Of a stretch of DNA of 64,000 bases, positions 18,333-28,850 are shown piece after piece. Where the stretch lies: positions 2,188,469 to 2,252,468 of the forward strand of contig NZ_KE650771.1 of NCBI RefSeq assembly GCF_000447295.1. Direction: 5' to 3'. The DNA comes from Fischerella sp. PCC 9431 (lineage in GTDB: Bacteria; Cyanobacteriota; Cyanobacteriia; Cyanobacteriales; Nostocaceae). Each line of letters begins with the position of its first letter. Position 1 is the first letter of the stretch. The notes under the pieces were generated by a model that made no database searches, was not told the origin of the DNA, and worked only from the letters and a program-made list of their open reading frames with translations. The position numbers were made by a program, and so were the translations under genes.

Positions 18333-18454
18333 AGGACTTATGCAAGTGTCACAACAAATAAAAATTTTTTGCTTGTAGTAAGGGCTTTAGCCCTTATTTT
18401 GAGGACTAAAGTCCTCACTACGAACTTAAATAATATGCCAGTTGCGTAAGTCCT
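18333..18454. mobile_element. MITE-like element with AGGACTTA termini
   Basis: Left end AGGACTTATGCAA and right end TTGCGTAAGTCCT are inverted repeats (12 of 13 match). Inside are hairpins TAAGGGCTT/AGCCCTTA (18380-18397) and GAGGACT/AGTCCTC (18402-18417). ATGCTT occurs next to both ends, a possible target duplication, with one extra base at the left. At 122 bp with no open frame, it is a non-autonomous element; the parent transposon is not in the window. Confidence 0.7.
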
Positions 18455-18604
18455 ATGCTTAACTAAACCTTATTAATTTATACGTAAATCTTACAAAATT
18501 GTGAATTATCTGGGTGCTAAAAATAGAGATAAAAGAACAATGAAGCTGAGATTCGAGCAATAAGAACCAAACAAGAATATTGTTGTGAAATTGAGGTGTC
18601 CAAT

Positions 18605-19909
18605 TTGACTGAACAACAACCCTTGAGTTTTGGCAAACGGCGTCGATTGGAAAAACGACGAGATGCAATGCAAAAAGAGTGGGATATCCGCCATCAAAAA
18701 ATTGAACGGATAACAAGAGACTTAGCAATTGAAACTAGTCCAACTACTAGGTATCAACTAGAACAGCAACTTCAACATGAAGAGGCTGAAAGAAGGCGTC
18801 TTGGCAATGAACTAGACGAAATTGATCTAAAATTACAATCTTCAAACACTTCTACAAATCCAAACAATGCTCCCACTTTTTTATCCTCACAGCCACAACC
18901 ATTACCTAATTTGACTCGGCGTCGTGTAATTGAATATGTTGGGTTAGCGGGTGCAGGATTTGCAGGGTTTGGCACAGTACATTTATTAACACGACTTTTA
19001 CAAACACAACAACCAGATCAATCACCTCAACCTTTACAAACACGAAAACGAAAACCAACCCGATCGCCTCAATCTTTACCAACACAAGCACAACAACCAG
19101 TTATTAAAAAATTTAAATATCAAACCGTCACCGTTAACACACAAGGAAGTATTATCGATCGCAGCGACGAACTTGAAGCAAATTACTTTGTGGAAGACTT
19201 GGGAAATAACGTCACCTTGGAAATGGTGCAAATACCAGGGGGGAAATTTCTCATGGGTTCACCAGCAGAGGAAAAAGCCAGAGGAGACGACGAAGCACCT
19301 CAGCATGAGGTTACAGTTGCTGATTTTTTTATGGGTAAATATCCTGTTACCCAAGCACAGTATCAAGCAGTTATGGGTGAGAACCCTTCTAAGTTCAAAG
19401 GACAGCAGCGTCCAGTCGAACAAGTGTCTTGGAATGATGCGATCAAATTCTGTGAAGAGTTGAGTCGCAAAACAGGACGCACTTATAGATTACCCAGTGA
19501 AGCGCAATGGGAATATGCAGCTCGTGCTGAAACTACTACACCCTTTTATTTTGGTGAAACAATTACCACTGACTTAGCAAACTACAACGGAAATTATACT
19601 TATGGCTCTGAACCAAAAGGTCAATCTCGCCAATACACAATAGATGTAGGAAAATTTCCTCCTAATTCTTTTGGTTTATACGATATGTGTGGTAATGCAT
19701 ATGAATGGTGTCTAGATAAGTATCACGATAATTATAAAGGAGCGCCGACAAACGGTAGTCCGTGGCTGGAAAGTAGTAGTGATAGTCGCGTGATGCGTAG
19801 CGGTTCCTGGATGAGTGGTCCGAAAGATTGTCGTTCGGCTAATCGCGGTAGGAACAACCGAAGCTATCGTAACTTCAACGTTGGTTTTCGGTTGGTGTTA
19901 GTTGCTTGA
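18605..19909 (+). CDS. Membrane-anchored coiled-coil FGE-sulfatase/lectin-fold protein (candidate DGR target)
   Basis: Protein of 434 aa. I prefer the TTG at 18605, which has GAGG 8 bases upstream; a GTG at 18596 is the alternative. Residues about 8-80 repeat the coiled coil of the TIR protein (RRDAMQKEWDIRHQKIERI versus KRDGLQQEWDLRSEKISRI). A transmembrane helix follows (YVGLAGAGFAGFGTVHLL), then a Pro/Gln/Thr-rich linker and a C-terminal FGE-sulfatase domain from MVQIPGGKFLMGSP, with EYAARAETTTPFYFGE and DMCGNAYEWC. As in the TIR protein only one Cys remains in GGSW-like SGSWMSGPKDCRSAN. There is no effector domain, so it may be the membrane receptor partner of the TIR protein through the shared coiled coil. 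Its 3' end also looks like a DGR variable region. Confidence 0.85.
   Translation: MTEQQPLSFGKRRRLEKRRDAMQKEWDIRHQKIERITRDLAIETSPTTRYQLEQQLQHEEAERRRLGNELDEIDLKLQSSNTSTNPNNAPTFLSSQPQPLPNLTRRRVIEYVGLAGAGFAGFGTVHLLTRLLQTQQPDQSPQPLQTRKRKPTRSPQSLPTQAQQPVIKKFKYQTVTVNTQGSIIDRSDELEANYFVEDLGNNVTLEMVQIPGGKFLMGSPAEEKARGDDEAPQHEVTVADFFMGKYPVTQAQYQAVMGENPSKFKGQQRPVEQVSWNDAIKFCEELSRKTGRTYRLPSEAQWEYAARAETTTPFYFGETITTDLANYNGNYTYGSEPKGQSRQYTIDVGKFPPNSFGLYDMCGNAYEWCLDKYHDNYKGAPTNGSPWLESSSDSRVMRSGSWMSGPKDCRSANRGRNNRSYRNFNVGFRLVLVA
19772..19897 (+). other. Candidate DGR variable region 2
   Basis: Aligns codon for codon with 17712-17837. Divergent codons are mostly NNY (AGT, GGT, AAT, GGT, AAC, AAC, AGC, TAT, CGT, AAC, TTC, AAC), and several are still AAC/AAT as expected in a template. 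It ends in the same 18 bases, GTTGGTTTTCGGTTGGTG, followed by a diverged tail. Located at the ligand-binding end of the FGE fold, where known DGRs diversify lectin-fold proteins. Confidence 0.65.
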
Positions 19910-20036
19910 ATGTTCTCAAAGCTTAAAACTGGGAAAAACAAAATATTTTTATGCTTGGCGGTCAGGAGAAAATGCAATACGATCGCCATGACTAATTGCT
20001 ACACAAAGAATATTGCCCAAGTCTGATTTAGTAAGC

Positions 20037-20311
20037 AAAATGCCATTTCACCTTCTCAATATAAGCGATCGCCTACTCGAAATGCCATTTCACCTTCTCA
20101 TTTCAGTAAAACACGCACTTGAAATGCCATTTCACCTTCTCAAAATGCCATTTCACCTTCTCGTTTCAGTAAAACACGCACTTGAAATGCCATTTTACCT
20201 TCTCATTTCAGTAAAACACGCACTTGAAATGGCATTTTACCTTCTCATTTCGGTATAACACGCACTCATTTCGGTAAATCACGCACTTGAAATGGCATTT
20301 TACCTTCTTAA
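20037..20311. repeat. 42-bp tandem repeat array
   Basis: About six degenerate units of the form AAATGCCATTTCACCTTCTC followed by ATTTCAGTAAAACACGCACTTG; some units are shortened to 20 bp. GAAATGCCATTTC is itself palindromic. The 42-base period is a multiple of three, so an open frame runs through it giving a 14-residue repeat (MPFHLLISVKHALE), but it has only a TTG start and no ribosome site. Not a CRISPR: there are no unique spacers. Confidence 0.85.
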
Positions 20312-20415
20312 TATACTTGAATACTTTTTTATTTAAGTAATTCAATTACTCATCAGAGCGATCGCACAACAGCGATCGTCATAATACCAATTTAATGTGA
20401 AGTTGCACATATCTA

Positions 20416-20491
20416 GATCCCCCTAAATCCCCCTTAAAAAGGGGGACTTTGATTCTATTTCCCCCCTTTTTAAGGGGGGTTAGGGGGGATC
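20416..20491. repeat. 76-bp GATCCCCC inverted-repeat element, copy 2
   Basis: One base differs from 15916-15991, and the flanks are unrelated apart from a shared CTTTATAA shortly after. Same orientation as copy 1. Confidence 0.9.
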
Positions 20492-21008
20492 GAATTCTAT
20501 GCAGCTTTATAAAGAATTGGTATAAGCGATTCTCTCAAAAGGGAGACGCTACGCGATCGCACTCGTCGCCCAAACCATACAGCAGATTTCAGGTAAATGA
20601 GGTACAAATTTTAAAAACAAAGCCATATACCAAGAGACTTTCAAACCTGTTCCCCGTTCCCTGCTGTAATAGTTAACTCACAGCACTTTTGATTTAGTGT
20701 GTTTCGCTCTTGTGTTTTCCTGATTTCTTTTTTTATTTAACTCTTTATTCATGTGTCTCATGATATGCGATCGCTGTCTTAAAAAAGATTATTTAATCAA
20801 AGAAATCTTCCACTATCACCTATTTTGCAAAGGCTAAATACATCTAATTTTTTTAATATCATCGCCCAGTATGTCGGGAATAATCTCACTTGTCATTGTC
20901 CTACATTCGCTGATTTTACTTGTGAATTGGGTGAAATAGCCTTGATAAGACTATCAAACAATTTGTGCGATAGCAAGGTTTATAAAAAATAAAATTTATA
21001 TTTTTAAC

Positions 21009-21080
21009 TGTCTTAAATGTCTTAAATATCTTAACTATTTTAAATGTCTTAAATGTCTTAAATGTCTTAAATGTCTAAGA
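21009..21080. repeat. 9-bp tandem repeat (TGTCTTAAA)8
   Basis: Eight direct copies of TGTCTTAAA without gaps; copies 1, 2, 5, 6 and 7 are perfect, while 3, 4 and 8 carry one to three changes. It is one of the short tandemly repeated repetitive sequences known in heterocystous cyanobacteria, about 400 bp before geoA. Confidence 0.9.
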
Positions 21081-21171
21081 GAATTAACTAAAAATCTTTT
21101 TTCTTTTAATTACAAAGTTTTTCTTCTTAAAAGACTTGACAAGTGTCTGATGTTTTCAGTAATGTTCTGTT

Positions 21172-21264
21172 AATTCGCAAATTGCACTCTATAAAATTCA
21201 AGATTAAAAAACTAAGTCTGCACATAAAATGCAGGTTTTTGATATTATCAAAAACCCTTTTTTT
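21172..21264 (+). ncRNA. Possible small RNA upstream of geoA
   Basis: A promoter-like pair, TTGACA (21136-21141) and TAATGT (21160-21165) with 18 bp between, is followed about 90 nt later by a clear intrinsic terminator: GGTTTTTGATA and TATCAAAAACC (21234-21256) then a run of T. A second hairpin, CTGCA/TGCAG, lies just before it. No open frame of note is inside. This would be an independent short transcript ending about 210 bp before geoA; the exact 5' end is a guess. Confidence 0.35.
21234..21264 (+). terminator. Intrinsic terminator
   Basis: Near-perfect inverted repeat GGTTTTTGATA/TATCAAAAACC followed by CTTTTTTT on the plus strand. It has no annotated gene directly upstream, which is why a small RNA is suggested. 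Confidence 0.75.
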
Positions 21265-21448
21265 GGTGCTAATTCAATATAATTAATTTTTGCGAATCTA
21301 GGTACATTTCCTGTTCCCTATTCCTCGTTCCCTATTAAAAGCCTTCACGAGTAAGTTCACCAAATTAAATCGAATTGCCATAAATTACTTGCTCATCAGT
21401 CGAGTTACCTCGGCTCAAATATCTTTGCGAATACAAATACAGCAATAA

Positions 21449-23722
<2,274 letters not shown>

Positions 23723-23877
23723 CAACATATTCCTACACTGACGCAAGCATACTGTACAGGCTTCTCAAGCAATCCAGCAATTGCTTTGACAGATTTTGCT
23801 GACCTGGGTTTTTTTGTCAGCATTCGCTCAAGTTCAAACCGTTTTTTTACTAACCAACAAAGTAGGAGTGTTAAGTC

Positions 23878-25287
23878 ATGACTTATTCTAGCGATTCTAA
23901 TTTGAACGTAGAAGCTCAACAGCCCCAGTTAAGCTTGGGTACTGCTGCTGCCAAAAATTTGGCAACAACAACCAAATCTGCACCGCAGATGCAGGAAATT
24001 ACTTCCCGGTGGTTGTTGAGACTGTTACCCTGGGTACAGACAAAAGGTGGTGTCTATCGCGTTAACCGTCGGTTGACTTATACCCTCGGTGATGGGCGAG
24101 TCAGCTTTACCAACACTGGAGCGGCGGTACAAGTGATTCCCCAGGAACTAACTGAGTTGCCTTTGCTGCGAGGCTTTGACGACACTGATGTATTAACTTC
24201 ATTGGCGAACCAGTTTGTACAGCAAGAGTACGCCCCAGATGATGTGATCGTCGAACTTGGCCAGCCTGCTGATCGGATCATCTTAATTGCTCATGGTAAG
24301 GTAAACAAAATTGGGCTTGGCAAGTATGACGAGCAAGTCGTATTGGATGTGTTAGCCGACGGCGATCATTTTGGTGATGAAACCGTGGTGCAGTCTGAGG
24401 ACACCTGGCAGTATACCCTCAAGGCTGTTACTAGAACCATAGTCTTATCCCTACCTCAACAAGCATTTGAGCAGTTAATGGGTCAGTCCGAGGCGCTACG
24501 ATCCCACGTTGAAGCCTTCCGCGCCCGTTTGGGACAGCCACAAACTGGCGATGGCGAAGCCGCGATTGAAGTAACTGCGGGTCATGCGGAAGAAACTACA
24601 CTAGCTGGAACCTTCGTTGATTACGAACTTGCACCCCGCGAATATGAGTTGAGCATCGCCCAAACTGTATTGCGAGTCAGTAGTCGGGTAGCGGATTTGT
24701 ACAATGAACCCTACAACCAAACTGAAGAACAATTGCGGTTAACTATCGAAGCATTACGGGAACGTCAAGAACACGAGTTAATCAACAACCGCGAATTTGG
24801 ACTGTTGCACAACGCCGACCTCAAACAGCGCATCCAAAGCCGCACCGGCGCACCTACCCCCGACGACATGGACGAATTACTAGCAACAGTATGGAAAGAG
24901 CCATGTTTCTTCCTCGCTCATCCTCGTGCGATCGCTGCTTTCGGTCGAGAAGCCAACCGCCAGGGTATTTATCCAACCAGCGTAGATGTGAACGGCGCTC
25001 AGGTAACAGCTTGGCGCGGCGTACCTATTTTCCCCTGCAACAAGATTCCCGTCACCAACAACCGCACTAGTTCCATCCTCTTGCTCCGCACAGGTTTAGA
25101 AAAACAAGGGGTAGTTGGTTTACATCAAACTGGTATCCCTGACGAATACCAGCCTAGCTTATCTGTCCGCTTCATGGGCATCAGCGAAAAAGCCATCATT
25201 TCTTACCTAGTCACTGCTTACTACTCCGCAGCAGTTCTCATACCTGACGCACTCGGCATCCTGGAAGATGTTGAAATCGGGCGTTAA
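23878..25287 (+). CDS. Family 2B encapsulin shell protein with cyclic-nucleotide-binding-like domain (first copy)
   Basis: Protein of 469 aa, often annotated as a Crp/Fnr-type regulator but with no helix-turn-helix. Residues 1-95 are the N-terminal part of an HK97-type shell protein, 97-215 a CNBD-like beta barrel ([25 protein letters not shown]) inserted in the E-loop region, and 247-469 the remaining HK97 fold with [40 protein letters not shown] and a hydrophobic C terminus. The phosphate-binding cassette has FGD for FGE and no Arg, so cyclic-nucleotide binding is doubtful. Family 2B shells in actinobacteria enclose 2-methylisoborneol synthase; here the neighbour is geosmin synthase. A GGAG-containing site precedes the ATG. 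Confidence 0.88.
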   Translation: MTYSSDSNLNVEAQQPQLSLGTAAAKNLATTTKSAPQMQEITSRWLLRLLPWVQTKGGVYRVNRRLTYTLGDGRVSFTNTGAAVQVIPQELTELPLLRGFDDTDVLTSLANQFVQQEYAPDDVIVELGQPADRIILIAHGKVNKIGLGKYDEQVVLDVLADGDHFGDETVVQSEDTWQYTLKAVTRTIVLSLPQQAFEQLMGQSEALRSHVEAFRARLGQPQTGDGEAAIEVTAGHAEETTLAGTFVDYELAPREYELSIAQTVLRVSSRVADLYNEPYNQTEEQLRLTIEALRERQEHELINNREFGLLHNADLKQRIQSRTGAPTPDDMDELLATVWKEPCFFLAHPRAIAAFGREANRQGIYPTSVDVNGAQVTAWRGVPIFPCNKIPVTNNRTSSILLLRTGLEKQGVVGLHQTGIPDEYQPSLSVRFMGISEKAIISYLVTAYYSAAVLIPDALGILEDVEIGR

Positions 25288-25305
25288 GCATTTGTGAGAG
25301 GTTAA

Positions 25306-25426
25306 CTGATATCTTGCACCGCCTCAGAATTAATTCTGAGGCTAATAGCCTAAGTCCGTTAAAACGGACTCAAACACCGTCCTAGTCAGATTTATCTGAA
25401 TTTAGCTATTAGCCAAGAAATTTATC
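25306..25426 (-). repeat. Three-hairpin dispersed element, copy 2 (inverted)
   Basis: Reverse complement of 15725-15861 with all three stems kept: the perfect palindrome starting GCCTCAGAATT (25321-25342), AAGTCCGTT/AACGGACTC, and TCAGATTTATCTGA. It lies in the 213-bp gap between the two encapsulin genes and would form three stem-loops in the operon mRNA. Confidence 0.85.
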
Positions 25427-25500
25427 AAACAAAGTCAGAGAGAGGGCAAAGGGCAGAAGGGATTTATCCCTTCCCTAATTAATAATTAGAGGATGAGGTA

Positions 25501-26907
25501 ATGACGTATTCTAATGATTCGAGTTTGGATGTTGAGAGCGGACAACCTCAACTGAGTTTGGGTACAGGTGCTGCCAGAAATTTGGCAAAAACAACCAAAT
25601 CTGCACCGCAGATGCAGGAAATCACACCACGGTGGTTGTTGAAGATGTTGCCCTGGGTAGAAACACAAGGTGGCACTTACCGGGTAAACCGTCGGTTGAC
25701 TTATACTGTGGCTGATGGGCGGTTGACTTTTAGCAACACCGGGGCTGTAGTAGAAGTGATTCCCCAAGAACTTTGTCAGTTACCTTTGCTGCGAGGATTT
25801 AACGACACTGAGGTGTTGAGCGCCTTGGCGAGTCGGTTTGTACAGCAGGAGTTCGCCCCTGGTGATACTATAGTGCAACCAGGTCAACCAGCAGACCGGC
25901 TGTTCTTGATCGCTCATGGCAAGGTCAACAAACTGGCTGTTGGTAAGTATGATGGTGAGCCTCTGGTAGATATGCTGGCGGACGGCGACCATTTTGGCGA
26001 TCAGGTGTTGGTACAGCCAGAAAGCAGTTGGAAATTTACATTTAAGGCTGTCACCCAATGTACTGTATTGGCGCTACCACAACAGGCGTTTCGGGAAATA
26101 CTCAACCAGTCGCAGGCGTTACAGGCGCAGGTTGAGCAATTTAGGACTCGTGCTGCACAACCGCAGAATAAATATGGCGAAGCTTTGATCGCCTTGTCTT
26201 CGAGTCATGCTGTGGAAACCCAGTTACCAGGGACTTTCGTTGATTACGAACTCTCGCCCCGTGAATATGAGTTGAGCATCGCCCAAACCGTGTTACGAGT
26301 CAATAGTCGGGTAGCCGATTTGTACAACGAACCGTACAACCAAACTGAGGAACAATTACGGCTGGCGATCGAAGCATTGCGGGAACGGCAAGAATACGAG
26401 TTGATCAATAACCGAGAGTTTGGATTGCTACATAATGCTGACTTAAAACAAAGAATTTATACCCGTAGCGGCCCCCCTACTCCCGATGATCTCGATGAAT
26501 TGATCACTCGCCGCCGAAAATCGAGGTTTTTCCTCGCTCATCCGCGCACCATTGCGGCCTTCGGTCGCGAGTGTAATCGCCGGGGTATCTACCCACCAAG
26601 CATCGACATGGATGGTAGCAAGGTAATCACTTGGCGCAATGTACCTATTCTTCCCTGTAACAAAATTCCGATTACCAAAAACCAGACCAGTTCTATCCTG
26701 ATCATGCGTACTGGTGTAGAAGATCAGGGTGTCATTGGTCTACATCAAACTGGTATCCCTGACGAATATCAACCCAGCTTGTCTGTTCGATTCATGGGTA
26801 TCAGCGAAAAGGCGATTATTTCCTACCTCGTCACCGCTTACTATTGTGCAGCAGTCCTTGTCCCCGACGCACTCGGTATCCTCGAAGATGTCGAAATCGG
26901 GCGCTGA
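25501..26907 (+). CDS. Family 2B encapsulin shell protein with cyclic-nucleotide-binding-like domain (second copy)
   Basis: 468-aa paralogue of the gene before it, with the same architecture: N-terminal HK97 part, CNBD-like insert, C-terminal HK97 fold ([30 protein letters not shown], identical [16 protein letters not shown] and ending LEDVEIGR). Differences gather in the CNBD ([32 protein letters not shown]) and at the 350-360 region ([14 protein letters not shown] versus [15 protein letters not shown]), so the two subunits may have different roles in one mixed shell. The phosphate-binding cassette again lacks the canonical Glu and Arg. GAGG lies close to the ATG. This is the last gene of the probable geoA operon; the next gene is on the opposite strand. 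Confidence 0.88.
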   Translation: MTYSNDSSLDVESGQPQLSLGTGAARNLAKTTKSAPQMQEITPRWLLKMLPWVETQGGTYRVNRRLTYTVADGRLTFSNTGAVVEVIPQELCQLPLLRGFNDTEVLSALASRFVQQEFAPGDTIVQPGQPADRLFLIAHGKVNKLAVGKYDGEPLVDMLADGDHFGDQVLVQPESSWKFTFKAVTQCTVLALPQQAFREILNQSQALQAQVEQFRTRAAQPQNKYGEALIALSSSHAVETQLPGTFVDYELSPREYELSIAQTVLRVNSRVADLYNEPYNQTEEQLRLAIEALRERQEYELINNREFGLLHNADLKQRIYTRSGPPTPDDLDELITRRRKSRFFLAHPRTIAAFGRECNRRGIYPPSIDMDGSKVITWRNVPILPCNKIPITKNQTSSILIMRTGVEDQGVIGLHQTGIPDEYQPSLSVRFMGISEKAIISYLVTAYYCAAVLVPDALGILEDVEIGR

Positions 26908-26931
26908 TCTGCTTATTTTCTTCGCTGCTTT

Positions 26932-27357
26932 TTACTTTGGCTTAACCACAAATACAGAACAATAGGCTTCTTCTACTACTTGACCACTAACCGAACCCTG
27001 AACAATTCGGTTCATACCAGTCAGCCCACGACTACCGATCACAATCAAATCAGCTTTGTAAATATTGGCAAGGCGGATAATTTCTTCTGCTGGATCGCCG
27101 GTGACTAATTCTATTTCACTAGCAACGGGCAACTGTGCTTGGTAGGATTGCAATACTTTTTCGACCTGCAAAGAAGAAAGAACTTGGGAATCTGAGTGGG
27201 GGCGATCAGCTGCTAGTTCCATTGCCGAGTCAGGAGGAGGGAAAACATGACAAAGGACAACTTTGCTGTCTTTTGGTAGTACTAAATCGTTTAAAGTCTC
27301 AATAACTCGCTCTGCAATTCCTGAAGAGTCTAGAGCAACCAAAATAGTCTTTAGCAC
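26932..27357 (-). CDS. Universal stress protein (UspA family)
   Basis: Small cytoplasmic protein of 141 aa. I start it at the GTG complementary to 27355-27357 (VLKTILVALDSS), which has GGAG 9 bases upstream; a longer frame starting 33 bases earlier has no such site. The C-terminal nucleotide-binding motif G-S-R-G-x9-G-S is present (IGSRGLTGMNRIVQGS), so it is of the ATP-binding subclass. It is transcribed toward the geosmin operon, with which it converges (24 bp between stops). No terminator is evident in that short gap. Its target process is unknown. Confidence 0.92.
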   Translation of the reverse strand: MLKTILVALDSSGIAERVIETLNDLVLPKDSKVVLCHVFPPPDSAMELAADRPHSDSQVLSSLQVEKVLQSYQAQLPVASEIELVTGDPAEEIIRLANIYKADLIVIGSRGLTGMNRIVQGSVSGQVVEEAYCSVFVVKPK

Positions 27358-27548
27358 GGCTTGTATCTCCAAAAGCGCAAACCCCTGCAATTAAAATTGG
27401 TGATTTTCAAGATTATACTAAGGTTAATGTAGTCTTAAAGTTTAAGTTTGACGCCACAATTTGGTTTTTGTCAAAAGTCCGGAAAAAAATTAATAATCTT
27501 TGTTTGTTGTTTTTTCTTTGTTAGGCTACCAAGCATCAACTATGTGAT

Positions 27549-28850
27549 TTATTCTTCTTTTTGAATTCGCCGTCTGACTGAATTAGCATGAGAGGGTAAG
27601 CCTTCGGCTGCTGCTAATGCATCAATTGTACCTGCTACTTTTTCCAAGGCAGTTTGTGAGTACTGGATAATACTTGAATGTTTCAGGAAGGTTTCCACTC
27701 CTAATGGAGAAGCGTAGCGAGCTGCACCAGATGTGGGTAAGGTATGGTTAGGACCAGCTATGTAGTCTCCTACAGCTTCCGGTGTGGAGTTACCAAGGAA
27801 AATCGCACCAGCATGACGAATCCATGTTAGCACTGCCCACGGATCTTCTACTTCTAGTGCTAGGTGTTCGGGGGCAAATTCGTTAGAAAGTTCAGCTGCT
27901 GCCTCTAGGGATTCTACAATCACAATTAAACCGTAGTGGGCAAGTGCTTTTTCTGTGAGGGTGCGTCTGGGGTGATCTATTAATTGTCTTTCTACAGCAA
28001 CTTGCACGTTTTTAGCTAAGGCTGGATCTGTCGTCAACAAGATTGCTGCTGCCATTGGATCATGTTCAGCTTGTGCTAGCATATCTGCTGCAACATGAAC
28101 GGGATTTGCGGTTTCATCAGCAATAATTAATACTTCGCTTGCTCCTGCCAAACAATCAATCCCGACTGTGCCATAGACTAGTTTTTTTGCCAAGGTTACA
28201 TAAATATTACCTGGTCCGGTGATCACATCAACTTTAGGAATTGTTTTTGTGCCATAGGCTAAAGCAGCGATCGCTTGCGCTCCGCCGACACGATAAATTT
28301 CTTGTAACCCAACTTCGTGGGCAGCTACCAAAACTGATGGGTAAATTGTTTTACTTGCTCCTGGTGGAGTCACCATAATTATCCGGGGTACTTTTGCTAC
28401 CTGAGCTGGAATTGCATTCATTAACACCGTACTTGGGTATGCTGCACGACCACCAGGCACGTATATTCCCGCACGGTCTACAGGTGTATACCGTTTGCCG
28501 AGAACTACTTCATCATCTTCAAAGTTTACCCAGCTTTTTGGAACTCGTTGGCGGTGAAACGCTTCAATTTGGCGACAAGCCAATCTAATTGCTTCCACCA
28601 GTTCTTTCGAGACCTGTTGATAAGCAGCATCTATTTCTGCTCCTGTAACTCGTAGTTCTTCTGGTTTGAGAATTTGATGGTCAAATTCTTCTGTGTAATG
28701 CAGTACAGCTTTATCACCTTGGCGCTTCACCGCTTGCAACACTTCCCGCACTGTTGCTTCTTTATGAAGCACCTGTTCGTCATTGGTGCGATCGCAGATC
28801 CTTTGTAATTCGGATCTGACGTCTGCCTGCTGAGTAATAATTCGCAGCAT
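27549..28850 (-). CDS. hisD: Histidinol dehydrogenase
   Basis: Catalyses the last two oxidations of histidine synthesis, histidinol to histidine with two NAD. The 433 aa length is normal. The substrate and zinc site are visible: QAEHDP, the catalytic NEFAPEHLAL, GDYIAGPNHTLPTSG and FLKHSS; also GPGNIYVTLAKK. It begins with ATG at 28848-28850. It is a single gene here, as usual in cyanobacteria where his genes are scattered. A usp gene follows on the same strand after 191 bp; co-transcription is possible but not shown. Confidence 0.96.
   Translation of the reverse strand: MLRIITQQADVRSELQRICDRTNDEQVLHKEATVREVLQAVKRQGDKAVLHYTEEFDHQILKPEELRVTGAEIDAAYQQVSKELVEAIRLACRQIEAFHRQRVPKSWVNFEDDEVVLGKRYTPVDRAGIYVPGGRAAYPSTVLMNAIPAQVAKVPRIIMVTPPGASKTIYPSVLVAAHEVGLQEIYRVGGAQAIAALAYGTKTIPKVDVITGPGNIYVTLAKKLVYGTVGIDCLAGASEVLIIADETANPVHVAADMLAQAEHDPMAAAILLTTDPALAKNVQVAVERQLIDHPRRTLTEKALAHYGLIVIVESLEAAAELSNEFAPEHLALEVEDPWAVLTWIRHAGAIFLGNSTPEAVGDYIAGPNHTLPTSGAARYASPLGVETFLKHSSIIQYSQTALEKVAGTIDALAAAEGLPSHANSVRRRIQKEE

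Larger units (their letters stand above)
17853..18604. other. Intergenic region between the two FGE-domain genes
   Basis: I see no real gene. It contains the large GTAGGGTG palindrome (17922-18036), a GAGACGCGAT/ATCGCGTCTC palindrome (about 18090-18134) and a MITE-like element (18333-18454). Open frames across it are translated repeats. Confidence 0.6.

Noticed and set aside
18051..18449. 132-codon open frame on the plus strand
   Set aside because: Runs through the GAGACGCGAT palindrome and the MITE-like element; a by-product of repeats.
16251..19909. FGE domains as true formylglycine-generating enzymes
   Set aside because: Only one of the two active-site cysteines is present in the GGSW region, and no sulfatase is adjacent.
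20013..20258. 81-codon frame with repeated MPFHLLISVKHALE
   Set aside because: TTG start, no ribosome site; explained by the 42-bp tandem array.
20037..20311. Possible CRISPR array
   Set aside because: Units are direct tandem copies without unique spacers, and no cas gene is near.
20449..20676. 75-codon open frame on the plus strand
   Set aside because: Begins inside the 76-bp inverted-repeat element; no family resemblance.
23878..26907. The two CNBD proteins as Crp-type transcription factors
   Set aside because: No helix-turn-helix; the C-terminal 220 residues have shell-protein motifs instead.
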